A DNA stretch of 64,000 nucleotides. Source: Rhizobium sp. EC-SD404 (lineage in GTDB: Bacteria > Pseudomonadota > Alphaproteobacteria > Rhizobiales > Rhizobiaceae). Under the pieces are notes generated by a model. That model saw only the letters and a list, made by a program, of their open reading frames with translations. It was not told the origin of the DNA and did no database searches. Position numbers and translations under genes: made by a program. The stretch lies in contig NZ_LR701459.1 in assembly GCF_902498825.1 (NCBI RefSeq), positions 1,184,001 to 1,248,000 of the forward strand. Direction: 5' to 3'. Below, piece after piece: positions 16,569 through 25,895 of the stretch (its first letter is position 1; each line of letters begins with the position of its first letter).

Positions 16569-18230
16569 GTGTCCAAGCGCATCGATTTTCAGGTCGACCC
16601 GGAGAGCTATCGTCACTGGCGCGTGGCCTATGAGGGCGATGTCGCCAAGCTCTTCATGGACGTGGACGAAAAGGGTGGCCTTTTCGAAGGCTACGATCTC
16701 AAGCTCAATTCCTACGATCTCGGCGTCGACATCGAGCTTGCCGACATCGTGCAGCGGATGCGGTTCGAGCACCCCGAGGTAAAGGCCATCGTGCTGCAGT
16801 CAGGCAAGGATCGCGTGTTCTGCGCCGGTGCGAACATCCGCATGCTCGGCAGCGCAACCCACGCCCACAAGGTCAATTTCTGCAAGTTCACCAACGAAAC
16901 GCGCAACACGTTCGAGGCGGCCGGCCGCGAGTCGGGCCAGTACTACATCTGCGCCGTGAAGGGTGCCTGTGCGGGTGGCGGCTATGAACTCGCGCTTGCC
17001 TGCGACCACATCATGCTCGTCGATGACGGGGCGTCGAACGTGGCGCTGCCGGAAGTGCCTTTGCTGGCCGTGCTTCCCGGTACGGGCGGACTGACGCGTG
17101 TCACCGACAAGCGCAAGGTGCGCCGCGATCTGGCCGATGTATTCTGCTCGATCGAGGAAGGCGTTAAGGGCAAGCGCGCCGTCGACTGGAACCTCGTCGA
17201 CGAGATCGTCGCCAAGTCCAAGTTCGAAGAGACGATCTCCGAGCGCGCCAGCGAATTCGCCGGCCGATCGAAGCGTGCAGCGGCCGAAAAGGGCGTCGCG
17301 CTGACGCCGCTCAACCGCACATTCAACGACGATGGCGGCGTGATCTATTCGACCGTCGAGGTGGACCTCGATCGCTCGAAGGGCATCGTCACCATCACCA
17401 TCAATGGCCCCGATGGAGAAGCGCCGAAGGATTCCGCGGACCTGCTCGCACAAGGCGCCGATGCATGGATCCTGCGGGCAGCGCGCGAGCTCGACGATGC
17501 GATCCTGCATCTGAGGCTGAACGAACTCGAACTCGGCACCTGGGTCATCCGCAGCCAGGGCGATCCGGCTGCCGTGCTGGCGCACGAAAAGGTGCTGACG
17601 GACAACGCCGACCACTGGCTGGCCAACGAAATTCTTCTCTACTGGAAGCGCGTGCTGAAGCGTGTGGACGTGACCTCGCGCTCGCTCGTGGCTCTCGTGG
17701 AGCCGGGCTCGTGCTTTGCCGGCGTCCTGGCCGAACTGCTTTTTGCCGTCGACCGTTCCTACATGGCCGAAGGCGATTTCGAGGGTGACAACCGTCATGT
17801 CGCGTCGATCACGCTGTCCGACACGAATTTCGGGCCGTTCCCGATGGCGAACGATCTGACGCGTCTTCAGACGCGGTTCCTCGGTGAACCGGCGAAAGTC
17901 GATGAAGCCAAGGCGCGGATCGGTGAAGCGCTCGAAGCCTTTGATGCCAACGAGCTCGGCCTCGTCACCTACTGCTTCGACGACATCGACTGGGAAGACG
18001 AAGTCCGCATTTTCCTCGAAGAGCGCGCCTCGTTCTCGCCGGATGCCATGACCGGGATGGAAGCCAATCTGCGCTTTCCCGGGCCGGAGACGATGGAAAC
18101 GCGGATTTTCGGTCGGTTGACCGCCTGGCAGAACTGGATTTTCCAGCGGCCGAACGCCGTCGGGGAGAATGGGGCACTGCAACGCTACGGGACGGGGATC
18201 CGCGGCGATTACGACATGCGCCGCGTGTGA
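16569..18230 (+). CDS. boxC: BoxC: benzoyl-CoA-dihydrodiol lyase (ring cleavage)
   Basis: 553 residues of an enlarged crotonase fold, the usual BoxC length. The N-terminal half carries the oxyanion-hole segment GAGGGYELALACDHIML (here CAGGGYELALACDH), and the C-terminal half is the BoxC-specific part. It converts 2,3-epoxybenzoyl-CoA, by hydrolytic ring opening, to 3,4-dehydroadipyl-CoA semialdehyde and formate. The start is a GTG at 16569 with GGGAGGA about ten bases upstream. boxB follows after 30 bp. Confidence 0.95.
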   Translation: MSKRIDFQVDPESYRHWRVAYEGDVAKLFMDVDEKGGLFEGYDLKLNSYDLGVDIELADIVQRMRFEHPEVKAIVLQSGKDRVFCAGANIRMLGSATHAHKVNFCKFTNETRNTFEAAGRESGQYYICAVKGACAGGGYELALACDHIMLVDDGASNVALPEVPLLAVLPGTGGLTRVTDKRKVRRDLADVFCSIEEGVKGKRAVDWNLVDEIVAKSKFEETISERASEFAGRSKRAAAEKGVALTPLNRTFNDDGGVIYSTVEVDLDRSKGIVTITINGPDGEAPKDSADLLAQGADAWILRAARELDDAILHLRLNELELGTWVIRSQGDPAAVLAHEKVLTDNADHWLANEILLYWKRVLKRVDVTSRSLVALVEPGSCFAGVLAELLFAVDRSYMAEGDFEGDNRHVASITLSDTNFGPFPMANDLTRLQTRFLGEPAKVDEAKARIGEALEAFDANELGLVTYCFDDIDWEDEVRIFLEERASFSPDAMTGMEANLRFPGPETMETRIFGRLTAWQNWIFQRPNAVGENGALQRYGTGIRGDYDMRRV

Positions 18231-18260
18231 CGGCGTCGGACATCATCGAGGAGAAGACGA

Positions 18261-19712
18261 ATGCTTGATCTCATCAATGTCGCCTACGATACCCAGATCC
18301 CGAACAATGTGGGTCTGTCCTCCGACAAGCGCGTCCTGAAGGCGCTGGAAAAGTGGCACCCCGGCTATATCAGCTGGTGGAACGACCTTGGACCGGACGG
18401 CTTTCAGGAAAGCCTCGTCTATCTGCGCACCGCCGTTTCGGTCGATCCGAAGGGCTGGGCGAAATTCGATTATGTGAAGATGCCCGAATATCGCTGGGGC
18501 ATTCTCTTGGCTCCGCAGGTCGAGGGTCGTACGATCCCGTGCGGCGAGCACGCAGGCCAGCCGGCCTGGCAGGAAGTGCCCGGAGAATACCGCAACATGC
18601 TGAAGCGGCTGATCGTCATTCAGGGCGATACCGAGCCGGCGTCGGTCGAACAGCAGCGCCATCTCGGCAAGACCGCGCCGTCTCTCTACGACATGCGCAA
18701 TCTCTTCCAGGTGAACGTCGAGGAAGGCCGCCACCTCTGGGCGATGGTCTATCTGCTGCAGAAATACTTCGGTGCCGATGGCCGCGAAGAGGCAGACGAC
18801 CTGCTGCGCCGCACCTCGGGATCGGAAGAAGCCCCGCGCATGCTCGGCGCCTTCAACGAGGCGACGCCGGACTGGCTGTCCTTCTTCATGTTCACCTATT
18901 TCACCGACCGCGATGGCAAGATGCAGCTGGAATCGCTGGCCCAATCGGGCTTCGATCCGCTGTCGCGCACCTGCCGCTTCATGCTGACGGAAGAAGCGCA
19001 CCACATGTTCGTCGGCGAGACGGGCGTCGGCCGCGTCATTCAGCGCACCTGCGAGGCGATGAAGGAAGCCGGCATCGACGATCCCTACGACACTGAGAAA
19101 GTTCGCGCGCTCGGCGTGATCGACCTGCCGACCATCCAGAAGAAGCTGAACCTGCACTATTCGCTGTCGCTCGATCTCTTCGGCTCCGAAGTTTCGACCA
19201 ATGCGGCGAATGCGTTCAATGCGGGCATCAAGGGCCGCTATCAGGAAGCCAAGATCGACGACGATCACAAGCTTCACAACGACACCTATCCCGTGATCCA
19301 GCTGAAGGACGGCAAGATCGTTTGGGAGGAAGTCGCGGCGCTGTCGGCCATCAACATGCGGTTGCGCGATGACTACGTCCGCGATGCATCCGGTGGCGTT
19401 AAGCGCTGGAATGCGACGATCGAAAAGACCGGCATCCAGTTCGAGATGAAGATGCCGCACCAGGGCTTCTACCGTCACATCGGCGTCTTCGCCGACGTCA
19501 ATGTCGATCCGGACGGCACCATCATCTCCAAGGAAGAGTGGGACGCCAAGAAGGACGACTGGCTGCCGACCACGGCGGATGGCGACTTCATCCAGTCGCT
19601 CATGAAGCCCGTCTGGGAGCCAGGCAAGTTCGCCGGCTGGATCGCGCCGCCACGTGTCGGCATCGACAACAAGCCGGGTGATTTCGAATATGTGAAATTG
19701 CACATGGCTTGA
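18261..19712 (+). CDS. boxB: BoxB: benzoyl-CoA 2,3-epoxidase oxygenase component
   Basis: 483 residues, the normal length for BoxB. Two ExxH iron-binding motifs are visible: EEGRH at residues 154-158 and EEAHH at 244-248, giving the carboxylate-bridged di-iron site of this class I ferritin-like oxygenase. With electrons from BoxA it inserts one oxygen atom into the ring of benzoyl-CoA to form the 2,3-epoxide. It follows boxC by 30 bp. Its stop codon lies at the start of the long palindromic element that separates it from boxA. Confidence 0.96.
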   Translation: MLDLINVAYDTQIPNNVGLSSDKRVLKALEKWHPGYISWWNDLGPDGFQESLVYLRTAVSVDPKGWAKFDYVKMPEYRWGILLAPQVEGRTIPCGEHAGQPAWQEVPGEYRNMLKRLIVIQGDTEPASVEQQRHLGKTAPSLYDMRNLFQVNVEEGRHLWAMVYLLQKYFGADGREEADDLLRRTSGSEEAPRMLGAFNEATPDWLSFFMFTYFTDRDGKMQLESLAQSGFDPLSRTCRFMLTEEAHHMFVGETGVGRVIQRTCEAMKEAGIDDPYDTEKVRALGVIDLPTIQKKLNLHYSLSLDLFGSEVSTNAANAFNAGIKGRYQEAKIDDDHKLHNDTYPVIQLKDGKIVWEEVAALSAINMRLRDDYVRDASGGVKRWNATIEKTGIQFEMKMPHQGFYRHIGVFADVNVDPDGTIISKEEWDAKKDDWLPTTADGDFIQSLMKPVWEPGKFAGWIAPPRVGIDNKPGDFEYVKLHMA

Positions 19713-19854
19713 GACTGGGCCGAAAGTCGCTGCAGCGGCCATCTGGCGGCCTGTTCTGCGCTGCCGGTGCTCACGGACCATACGTCCGCTGCGCTCCGGT
19801 TCTCGAACAGACCGCCATCTGGCTCTCCGCACCGACTTTCCATCCCAGTCTCGA
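19709..19854. repeat. 146-bp imperfect palindromic element between boxB and boxA
   Basis: The left arm (from GAGACTGGG at 19711, then GAAAGTCG at 19722, GGCGG and CTGTTC up to 19756) is matched by the reverse complement of the right arm (GAACAG at 19805, CGCCATCTGG, CGACTTTC at 19832, CCCAGTCTC to 19852). The centre is CGGAC (19774-19778), a 5-nt loop, and GTCCG (19784-19788). About three quarters of the positions pair across 70 bp arms. It looks like a mobile intergenic palindrome of the RIME/REP sort found in rhizobial genomes, inserted in the box transcript. No protein is assigned to it. Confidence 0.6.
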
Positions 19855-19858
19855 TCAA

Positions 19859-19880
19859 GCGGGCGGCAGCAACCGCCCGC
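19859..19880 (+). other. GC-rich hairpin before boxA
   Basis: GCGGGCGG (19859-19866) pairs perfectly with CCGCCCGC (19873-19880) around the 6-nt loop CAGCAA. There is no U-tract. It lies directly after the long palindrome and 35 bp before the boxA start, so it may act as an mRNA-stability or attenuation structure. Confidence 0.5.
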
Positions 19881-19915
19881 TCTCGACTGTCGGAATTGTG
19901 GGAGGCATCAGCATC

Positions 19916-21121
19916 ATGACTGCGCCGCTGAAACAGCACCTGATCGACCCGGAAATCTGCATCCGCTGCTATACCTGCGAAGAAGCCTGTCCAATCGACG
20001 CGATCACGCACAACGAGGACAATGTCGTCGTCGATGCGGCGAAGTGCGATTTCTGCATGGCCTGTATTTCGCCTTGCCCGACCGGCTCCATCGATGCGTG
20101 GCGGGTCGTCATGGAGCCCTATTCGCTCGAAGAGCAGATGGGTTGGATGGAGCTTCCCGAGCAGGAAGAGATCACCAAGCCCGATGGGACGGGGCCGGCT
20201 GAAGGCGGTGACGTCGAGGCGCTCGAGGATTCCGTCGAACGGTTGCTCGCCGAAGCTCACGCGGGTGCCGGCGGCAAGGCTCGTGCGCCCGCGACCGCCT
20301 CGAAGCCTTCGATCAATCTCTACAATCTCAAGAAGCCTGCGGTCGGCATCGTGCAGGGCAATTACCGGCTGACGAGCGAAAGCGCCGACAGCGACGTGCG
20401 CCACATAATCATCGATCTCGGCAATCAGCACTTCCCGGTTCTCGAAGGCCAGAGCGTCGGCATCCAGCCGCCCGGCACGGACGCCAACGGCATTGCTTAC
20501 TTGCCGCGGCTTTACTCGATCTCGAGCCCGCGCGATGGCGAACGGCCGAACACCAACAACATCTCGCTGACGGTCAAGCGCGAGGAGCAGGGGGTTTGCT
20601 CCAACTATGTCTGCGACCTGCAGAAGGGCGACGAGGTTCGGTTGACCGGGCCGTTCGGTGCGACGTTCCTGATGCCGAACGATCCACAGGCGCAGATCGT
20701 CATGATCTGCACGGGGACAGGCTCGGCACCGTTTCGGGCGTTCACCATGCGCCGGCAGCGGCTCACGGCAGATGGCGGCGAGCGCATGCGACTCTTCTTC
20801 GGCGCACGCACATCCGATGCGCTGCCTTACTTTGGGCCGCTCAAGAAGGTGCCCGATACGATACTGGAAAAGCACCTCGTCTTCTCGCGTGCCGAAGCGG
20901 TCGAAAAGGAATATGTGCAGGATCGTATGCTGAAACAGCGCGCCGATCTCGCCGATCTGCTCTCAGCGCCGCACACGCATATCTATGTCTGCGGGCTGAA
21001 AGCCATGGAGCACGGTGTCGAGGCTGCTTTCGAGCAGATCGCCAAGGATATCGGGAACGACTGGGTGAGCCTGCGCGATCAGATGCGCGAAGGCGGCCGC
21101 TATCACGTCGAGACCTATTGA
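19916..21121 (+). CDS. boxA: BoxA: benzoyl-CoA epoxidase reductase component
   Basis: 401 residues. Two ferredoxin-type [4Fe-4S] motifs come first (cysteines 15, 18, 21, 25 and 44, 47, 50, 54), then a linker of about 90 residues, then a ferredoxin-NADP reductase domain with the FAD segment RLYSISSPR and the NADP segment CTGTGSAPFR. It passes electrons from NADPH to BoxB. The ATG at 19916 is chosen because the family starts just before the first cluster; GGAGG lies at 19901-19905. A longer open frame from 19709 translates the palindromic element and is unlikely. The stop shares one base with the next start. Confidence 0.94.
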   Translation: MTAPLKQHLIDPEICIRCYTCEEACPIDAITHNEDNVVVDAAKCDFCMACISPCPTGSIDAWRVVMEPYSLEEQMGWMELPEQEEITKPDGTGPAEGGDVEALEDSVERLLAEAHAGAGGKARAPATASKPSINLYNLKKPAVGIVQGNYRLTSESADSDVRHIIIDLGNQHFPVLEGQSVGIQPPGTDANGIAYLPRLYSISSPRDGERPNTNNISLTVKREEQGVCSNYVCDLQKGDEVRLTGPFGATFLMPNDPQAQIVMICTGTGSAPFRAFTMRRQRLTADGGERMRLFFGARTSDALPYFGPLKKVPDTILEKHLVFSRAEAVEKEYVQDRMLKQRADLADLLSAPHTHIYVCGLKAMEHGVEAAFEQIAKDIGNDWVSLRDQMREGGRYHVETY

Positions 21122-21561
21122 TGGCAGCAGCTGACATGCAATCGGATCCGTTCGTTCACGCCATCATTGTGCAGTGGGCGGACTGCGATCCCGCGCGCAT
21201 CGCCTATACCGGCCAGATTCCGAAATTCGCATTGTCAGCCATCGATGCATGGTGGGCCGAGCGGGTGGGGATCGACTGGTTCGCGCTCAATGTTGATCAC
21301 CGAATGGGAACACCCTTCGTCCATCTCGACATGGATTTCCGTTCGCCGATCACGCCGAGGCACCCGTTGCTCTGCACGGTGACGCTTACCAAGCTGGGAA
21401 CGACGTCGCTGACGTTCACGGTCGTTGGCCGCCAGAACGACACGGTTTGCTTCGAAGGCAATTTTGTCTGTGTCGCCGTGTCTGCCGACGATTTTCGGCC
21501 GGGATATCCTTCCGCTGACATTCGCGCCAGGCTCGAAAGGCTTGTGCTGGCGGGCGACTGA
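21121..21561 (+). CDS. 4HBT-family acyl-CoA thioesterase (box operon)
   Basis: 146 residues of hot-dog fold. The segment WADCDPARIAYTGQIPKF holds the Asp (residue 23) that is catalytic in 4-hydroxybenzoyl-CoA thioesterases of this subfamily. Its start overlaps the boxA stop (TGATG), so it is made with the box enzymes. The likely role is to hydrolyse surplus or dead-end aromatic CoA esters and so free CoA; a specific pathway step is not required by the known box route. Confidence 0.87.
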   Translation: MAAADMQSDPFVHAIIVQWADCDPARIAYTGQIPKFALSAIDAWWAERVGIDWFALNVDHRMGTPFVHLDMDFRSPITPRHPLLCTVTLTKLGTTSLTFTVVGRQNDTVCFEGNFVCVAVSADDFRPGYPSADIRARLERLVLAGD

Positions 21562-21617
21562 ATGGGCGCTCGCTGTGGACCGGTGAATTAAAATACTGGT
21601 CAACAAGCAATATGAAA

Positions 21618-21660
21618 TATAATGCATATAGGCGTTGGCTGCGTCGGCCCGCTGCATTAT
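21618..21660. promoter_or_regulatory. Candidate BoxR autoregulatory sites upstream of boxR
   Basis: TATAATGCATATA at 21618-21630 contains the half-palindrome ATAATGCAT, and TGCATTAT at 21653-21660 repeats it in reverse, 10 bp before the boxR start. Both carry TGCA. The arrangement suggests that BoxR controls its own gene. Confidence 0.5.
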
Positions 21661-21669
21661 GGTTCGGCT

Positions 21670-22584
21670 ATGGATGAGATCGTCACATTTGGCGGCAGAG
21701 TGACGCTGGGTCAAGAGCGCCAGGCGAATGACACCGAACGTTTCCTCGAAATGGTGGGCGATCGGGTGCGCGCTGCGCGCAACCGCCGCAGCATTTCCCG
21801 CAAGACGTTGTCGGAAATTTCCGGTGTTTCCCAGCGCTACCTTGCGCAGTTGGAGAGTGGAACGGGCAACATCTCGATCCTCCTGTTGCGGCGCGTGGCG
21901 GAGGCGCTCGACCACAAGATCGAATGGCTGGTGGGCGAGGAAGATCCGTACACTTCCGACGCGGTCGCCATGATGTCGCTCTATCGCCAGGCAACCGGCG
22001 AACAGCGTATGCGCGTGCTGGAAATCCTCGATCCCGACAATCCGCATCTGCGGCGCTCGCGGCGGCTGGCCTTTATCGGTCTGCGCGGTGCGGGCAAGTC
22101 CACCATCGGGCGTCTCGCCGCAGACCGGCTCAAACTGCCGTTCCTCGAACTCAACGAAGAGATCGAGCAGGCGAGCGGCATGCCGGTCAACGAGGTCATC
22201 GCGCTTTATGGTCAGGAAGGCTACCGGCGGCTCGAGAAGCAGTCGGTCGAGCGGATTGCAGCGACATACGATTCGATCGTGCTGGCGGTTGCCGGCGGCA
22301 TCGTCTCGGAGCCCGAGACGTTCAACTACCTGCTGCGGCACTATCACACGATCTGGCTTAAGGCGCGGCCGGAAGAGCACATGGGCCGCGTGCGCGCACA
22401 GGGCGACGAGCGCCCCATGGCTGGCAACCCGGCGGCAATGGATGAATTGCGCAATATCCTGATGAGCCGGGAAGCGCTTTATGCGCGTGCCGAAGCGCAG
22501 ATCGACACCAGCGGACGCGGTCTCCCCGAAACGTTGGATGCCGTGCTCGACCTGATCGAGAAGCGCGGCTTCCTGCGCAACTGA
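21670..22584 (+). CDS. boxR: BoxR: XRE-type regulator with shikimate-kinase-like sensor domain
   Basis: 304 residues. An XRE helix-turn-helix occupies about residues 25-90 (SRKTLSEISGVSQRYLAQLE), joined by a linker to a shikimate-kinase-like domain with Walker A GLRGAGKST at 137-145. This BzdR/BoxR architecture uses the kinase-like domain to sense benzoyl-CoA, which relieves repression of benzoate genes. The ATG at 21670 is preferred; an upstream in-frame ATG at 21622 lies inside the TGCA operator-like sequence. It ends 3 bp from the convergent hydratase gene. Confidence 0.94.
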   Translation: MDEIVTFGGRVTLGQERQANDTERFLEMVGDRVRAARNRRSISRKTLSEISGVSQRYLAQLESGTGNISILLLRRVAEALDHKIEWLVGEEDPYTSDAVAMMSLYRQATGEQRMRVLEILDPDNPHLRRSRRLAFIGLRGAGKSTIGRLAADRLKLPFLELNEEIEQASGMPVNEVIALYGQEGYRRLEKQSVERIAATYDSIVLAVAGGIVSEPETFNYLLRHYHTIWLKARPEEHMGRVRAQGDERPMAGNPAAMDELRNILMSREALYARAEAQIDTSGRGLPETLDAVLDLIEKRGFLRN

Positions 22585-22587
22585 CAG

Positions 22588-23400
22588 TCAGCGTCCCCTG
22601 AACGCGGCAGGACGCTTCTCCAGGAATGACAGCACGCCTTCGCGGTAATCTTCCGAGCGACCCGCGACGCCCTGCAAGCGTGCCTCTTCGGCGAGGTACT
22701 CATCGAACGGCATGGTCTCGGCTGCAGCGACGGCTTTCTTGATCAGCCCGTAGCCGAGCGTCGGTCCTTCCGCGAGGCGGCGGGCAAGGGCGCTTGCCTC
22801 GGCTTGGAGTTCGTCTTCCGGCATGCTTTTCCAGATCAGGCCGGCGGCGGCGGCTTCACTGCCCGACAGGCTGCCTGCCGTTAGCAGCAGTGCGCGCGCC
22901 GTTGCCGCGCCGAGCGCTTGGACGAGGGTTTGTCCGGCCCCCGCGTCGACCGATAGACCGACTTTAGCGAACGACCAAATGAACTTGGCATCATCGGCAG
23001 CGAGCACGATGTCGCCGGCGATGGCGATCGATGCGCCGGCACCTGCAGCAGCGCCATGAACAGCGATCACGACGGGCTTATCCATCGTGCGGATCAGCGT
23101 CACGATCGGATGGAAGAGCTGTTTCTGGATCGCTTCGAGATCGAACGGCTCGGTGAATTTCCGCGGGTCGCGCGCCGAAAGGTCTTGGCCCGTGCAGAAG
23201 GCACGGCCGGCGGCCCGAATGAGCACCGCGCGGATGGCCCGATCGGCGGCGGCACGATCGAGGGCTTCGCGGAATTGGAGGAGCATCGCTTCGGTCAGCG
23301 CATTCATTCGCTCCGGCCGGTTCAAGGTGATGGTCATCACGCCAGCTTGGATGGTCTCATCGATCAGGCGGGCGGCCGGATCGTCATTCTCTTTTGACAT
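22588..23400 (-). CDS. Enoyl-CoA hydratase/isomerase (PaaG-like)
   Basis: 270 residues of the crotonase fold. The oxyanion segments FCTGQDLSARD and HGAAAGAGASIAIAGD and the catalytic region are seen. The closest pattern I recognise is PaaG, an isomerase/hydratase of aromatic CoA catabolism. It probably hydrates or isomerises 3,4-dehydroadipyl-CoA or the 2,3-isomer in the lower box pathway. It is transcribed away from the hydratase-dehydrogenase gene; the 84-bp gap between them has a BoxR-like site. An open frame extending to 24768 runs antisense through the neighbour and is ignored. Confidence 0.88.
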   Translation of the reverse strand: MSKENDDPAARLIDETIQAGVMTITLNRPERMNALTEAMLLQFREALDRAAADRAIRAVLIRAAGRAFCTGQDLSARDPRKFTEPFDLEAIQKQLFHPIVTLIRTMDKPVVIAVHGAAAGAGASIAIAGDIVLAADDAKFIWSFAKVGLSVDAGAGQTLVQALGAATARALLLTAGSLSGSEAAAAGLIWKSMPEDELQAEASALARRLAEGPTLGYGLIKKAVAAAETMPFDEYLAEEARLQGVAGRSEDYREGVLSFLEKRPAAFRGR

Positions 23401-23442
23401 TCGTCGGGAATCCACGCAGGTGGCAGGTTGAATGCTGTCACG

Positions 23443-23458
23443 ATGCACTATAACGCAT
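23443..23458. promoter_or_regulatory. Candidate BoxR operator between divergent beta-oxidation genes
   Basis: ATGCACTATAACGCAT matches the perfect palindrome before boxC at 14 of 16 positions, the two changes being symmetrical T-to-C substitutions. It lies midway in the divergent promoter of the PaaG-like gene (minus) and the hydratase-dehydrogenase gene (plus), placing these lower-pathway genes in the putative BoxR regulon. Confidence 0.6.
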
Positions 23459-23484
23459 CTCCCAACAAGGCTTGGAGGAACATC

Positions 23485-25554
23485 ATGGCCGTCACCGTCG
23501 CGCGCGAAGGATCCATCGCTATCGTCCGGCTCGACAACCCGCCGGTAAATGCGATCGGGCTTTCCGTGCGCCAGGGCCTGATGCTGGCGCTGGAGGAACT
23601 GGCCGAGGCTTCCGATCTCAAGGCGGTGGTGCTGACCGGGTCGGATACGATCTTCGCCGCCGGCGCCGATGCGCGCGAATTCGATGCAGATCCGGTCGCG
23701 CCGCATCTTCCCGATATCCTGGATGCAATCGAGAATGCCCCTCAGCCCTGGATCGCCGCATTGACGGGTGCGGCGCTCGGTGGTGGCTGCGAACTGGCCC
23801 TTGCCTGCCACAAGCGGATAGCCGGCCCGAAGACCACGATCGGGCTGCCGGAAGTGACGCTTGGCGTCGTTCCGGGTGCCGGCGGAACGCAGCGCTTGCC
23901 GCGTCTGGTCGGTCTCGCCTCCGCACTCGACAGTATTGCGAACGGTCGCACGCTGAAGGCCCGGGAAGCGCTCGAGCTGGGGATGATCGATGAGATCACT
24001 GATGATCCGCTTGCTCGGGCGCGGCAGATTGCCGAAGCGGAGAACCTGTCGGCGATCGTGCCTCTGTCGCAGCGACCGCAGGTGGCGGACGATCAGGCAG
24101 CGGTGGATGCGGCCAAGGAAAGGGCAGCCAAGCGCATGCGCGGACAGGACGCGCCGCAGCGCGCGATCGAACTTGTCGCGCTTTCCAGCTCCATGCCGTT
24201 TGCGCAAGCGATGCTGGAGGAGCGGCAGACCTTCCTGACGCTGCGGCAAGGCGCGCAGGCGAAGGCGCTGCGGCATGTGTTTTTCGCCGAGCGAGGGGCG
24301 AAGAAGCCTGCATCGGTCGAAGCGCCGCCGGTCGATGTGAAGACGGTCGTCGTCATCGGTGGCGGGACGATGGGCGCGAGCATCGCCTATGCGCTCGACA
24401 GTGCCGGATATGGCGTGGCGCTGGTGGAAACCGACGCGGATGCCAAGGAGAGGGCCAGCCATAATGTCGGCCGGCTGTTCAAGGATGCGGTGAAGCGTGG
24501 TCTGATGAGCGAGGCCGATGCCGCCGAGCGGCAGGAGCGCATCCGGCTTCTCGTAGGCTACGACGATCTGCCCGAGGCGGAACTGGTGATCGAAGCCGCT
24601 TTCGAGAGCATCGAGGTGAAGCGCGACATCTTCGGCACTCTCGACCGCGTCATGCCGGCCCACGCGATCCTGGCCACCAACACCTCCTATCTCGACGTCA
24701 ACGAAATTGCGGCGTCGACATCGCGGCCGGAGCGCGTGCTCGGCCTGCATTTCTTCTCGCCGGCCCATATCATGAAGCTTCTGGAGATCGTTCGCGCCGA
24801 CCGGACGTCACAGGAGGCGCTGGCAACGGGCTTTGCCGTCGGTGCCAAACTGCGCAAGATTCCCGTCCTCGCCGGCGTGTGCGATGGCTTCATCGGCAAC
24901 CGCATTCTGTTCCGCTATCGCGAGGAAGCGGACATCCTGATGATGGACGGTTCGCTGCCGTGGCTCATCGACGAGGCCATGGTCGAGTTCGGCATGGCGA
25001 TGGGGCCCTACGAGGTGCAGGATCTTTCGGGCCTCGACATTTCCTACGCCCAGCGCAAGCGCCGGGCACCGACGCGTGACCCGAAGCGGCGCTATATCCC
25101 GATCGCCGATCGCATGGTCGAGGAAGGCCGGCTCGGCAAGAAGGTCGGCGTCGGCTGGTACCGCTATCCCGGCGGTGGCGGCTCCGTCGTCGATCCCCTC
25201 TTGGAAGACCTGATCACGGAAGAAGCCCATTTCGGCAAGGTCGCGCGCCGCGACGTGTCGGATGCAGAAATCCGGGAACGGCTGACGCTCGCCATGATCA
25301 ACGAAGCAGCCGACATCCTGCATGAAGGCATCGCGGAAAAGGCTGCCGACATCGACCTGGTGATGATCCACGGCTACGGCTTCCCGCGCTGGCGCGGCGG
25401 CCCTCTGCACTACGCCGACACGCTGGGCGCAGCCGCCATCCTCGCGCGGATCGAAGAGCTCGAGAAACAGGATCCCGTCATGTGGAAGCCGAGCCCCCTG
25501 ATCCGGGAACTGGCAGACACCGGCAGTCGATTTGCCGATGTGAAGCGTGGTTGA
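23485..25554 (+). CDS. Bifunctional enoyl-CoA hydratase / 3-hydroxyacyl-CoA dehydrogenase
   Basis: 689 residues with FadB-like order: an N-terminal crotonase domain ([37 protein letters not shown]), then an NAD-binding 3-hydroxyacyl-CoA dehydrogenase domain ([11 protein letters not shown]) and a C-terminal dimerisation domain with [15 protein letters not shown]. It would hydrate 2,3-dehydroadipyl-CoA and oxidise 3-hydroxyadipyl-CoA to 3-oxoadipyl-CoA. The thiolase that should finish the pathway is not in this window. The ATG at 23485 has GGAGG about eight bases upstream; the frame before it runs into the operator. Confidence 0.93.
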   Translation: MAVTVAREGSIAIVRLDNPPVNAIGLSVRQGLMLALEELAEASDLKAVVLTGSDTIFAAGADAREFDADPVAPHLPDILDAIENAPQPWIAALTGAALGGGCELALACHKRIAGPKTTIGLPEVTLGVVPGAGGTQRLPRLVGLASALDSIANGRTLKAREALELGMIDEITDDPLARARQIAEAENLSAIVPLSQRPQVADDQAAVDAAKERAAKRMRGQDAPQRAIELVALSSSMPFAQAMLEERQTFLTLRQGAQAKALRHVFFAERGAKKPASVEAPPVDVKTVVVIGGGTMGASIAYALDSAGYGVALVETDADAKERASHNVGRLFKDAVKRGLMSEADAAERQERIRLLVGYDDLPEAELVIEAAFESIEVKRDIFGTLDRVMPAHAILATNTSYLDVNEIAASTSRPERVLGLHFFSPAHIMKLLEIVRADRTSQEALATGFAVGAKLRKIPVLAGVCDGFIGNRILFRYREEADILMMDGSLPWLIDEAMVEFGMAMGPYEVQDLSGLDISYAQRKRRAPTRDPKRRYIPIADRMVEEGRLGKKVGVGWYRYPGGGGSVVDPLLEDLITEEAHFGKVARRDVSDAEIRERLTLAMINEAADILHEGIAEKAADIDLVMIHGYGFPRWRGGPLHYADTLGAAAILARIEELEKQDPVMWKPSPLIRELADTGSRFADVKRG

Positions 25555-25587
25555 GGCCGATTACAGTCAGACTAGAGTTCCGGTAAG

Positions 25588-25599
25588 ATTTCCGGAAAT
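25588..25599. promoter_or_regulatory. Palindrome before the toxin-antitoxin pair
   Basis: ATTTCCGGAAAT is a perfect 12-bp palindrome ending 14 bp before the antitoxin start codon. Antitoxins commonly bind such a site to repress their own operon. Confidence 0.5.
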
Positions 25600-25613
25600 G
25601 TTCGGAGCTCGTA

Positions 25614-25895
25614 ATGGCAGGGTCAGCACAATCTCTCGCTAGGCATCGTCGCCGTCAACGCGCAAAGGGCGTCGTTCGTGTTGAGGTTCAGGTGCCGGCC
25701 GAGGACGCGGCTCTGCTGCGCTCTGTTGCTCAGGTTCTCAATGATCCATCCAGGCGTGATGAAGCACGACATTTCTGGCGCGAGCGCTTCGGTGTTCCTT
25801 CACTGCAAAGCCGCAAGGCTTTGCTGGCTGCCGCTCCGCTTGACGACATCGATCTGTCACGCAGCGGGGATCGGGGTCGGGCGATCGATCTCTAG
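25614..25895 (+). CDS. Putative antitoxin of a VapBC/FitAB-type pair
   Basis: 93 residues. A very basic N-terminus (RHRRRQRAKG) is followed by VVRVEVQVPAEDAALLRSVAQVL, which fits a ribbon-helix-helix DNA-binding unit, and a charged C-terminal tail (WRERFG) as expected for toxin binding. The family assignment rests mainly on the PIN-domain toxin frame that starts directly at its stop codon. With the toxin broken, it may persist as an orphan antitoxin. Confidence 0.65.
   Translation: MAGSAQSLARHRRRQRAKGVVRVEVQVPAEDAALLRSVAQVLNDPSRRDEARHFWRERFGVPSLQSRKALLAAAPLDDIDLSRSGDRGRAIDL

Noticed and set aside
19709..19915. N-terminal extension of BoxA or a small gene
   Set aside because: The frame crosses the long palindrome; the ferredoxin domain begins normally at 19916 with a ribosome site, so the upstream codons look untranslated.
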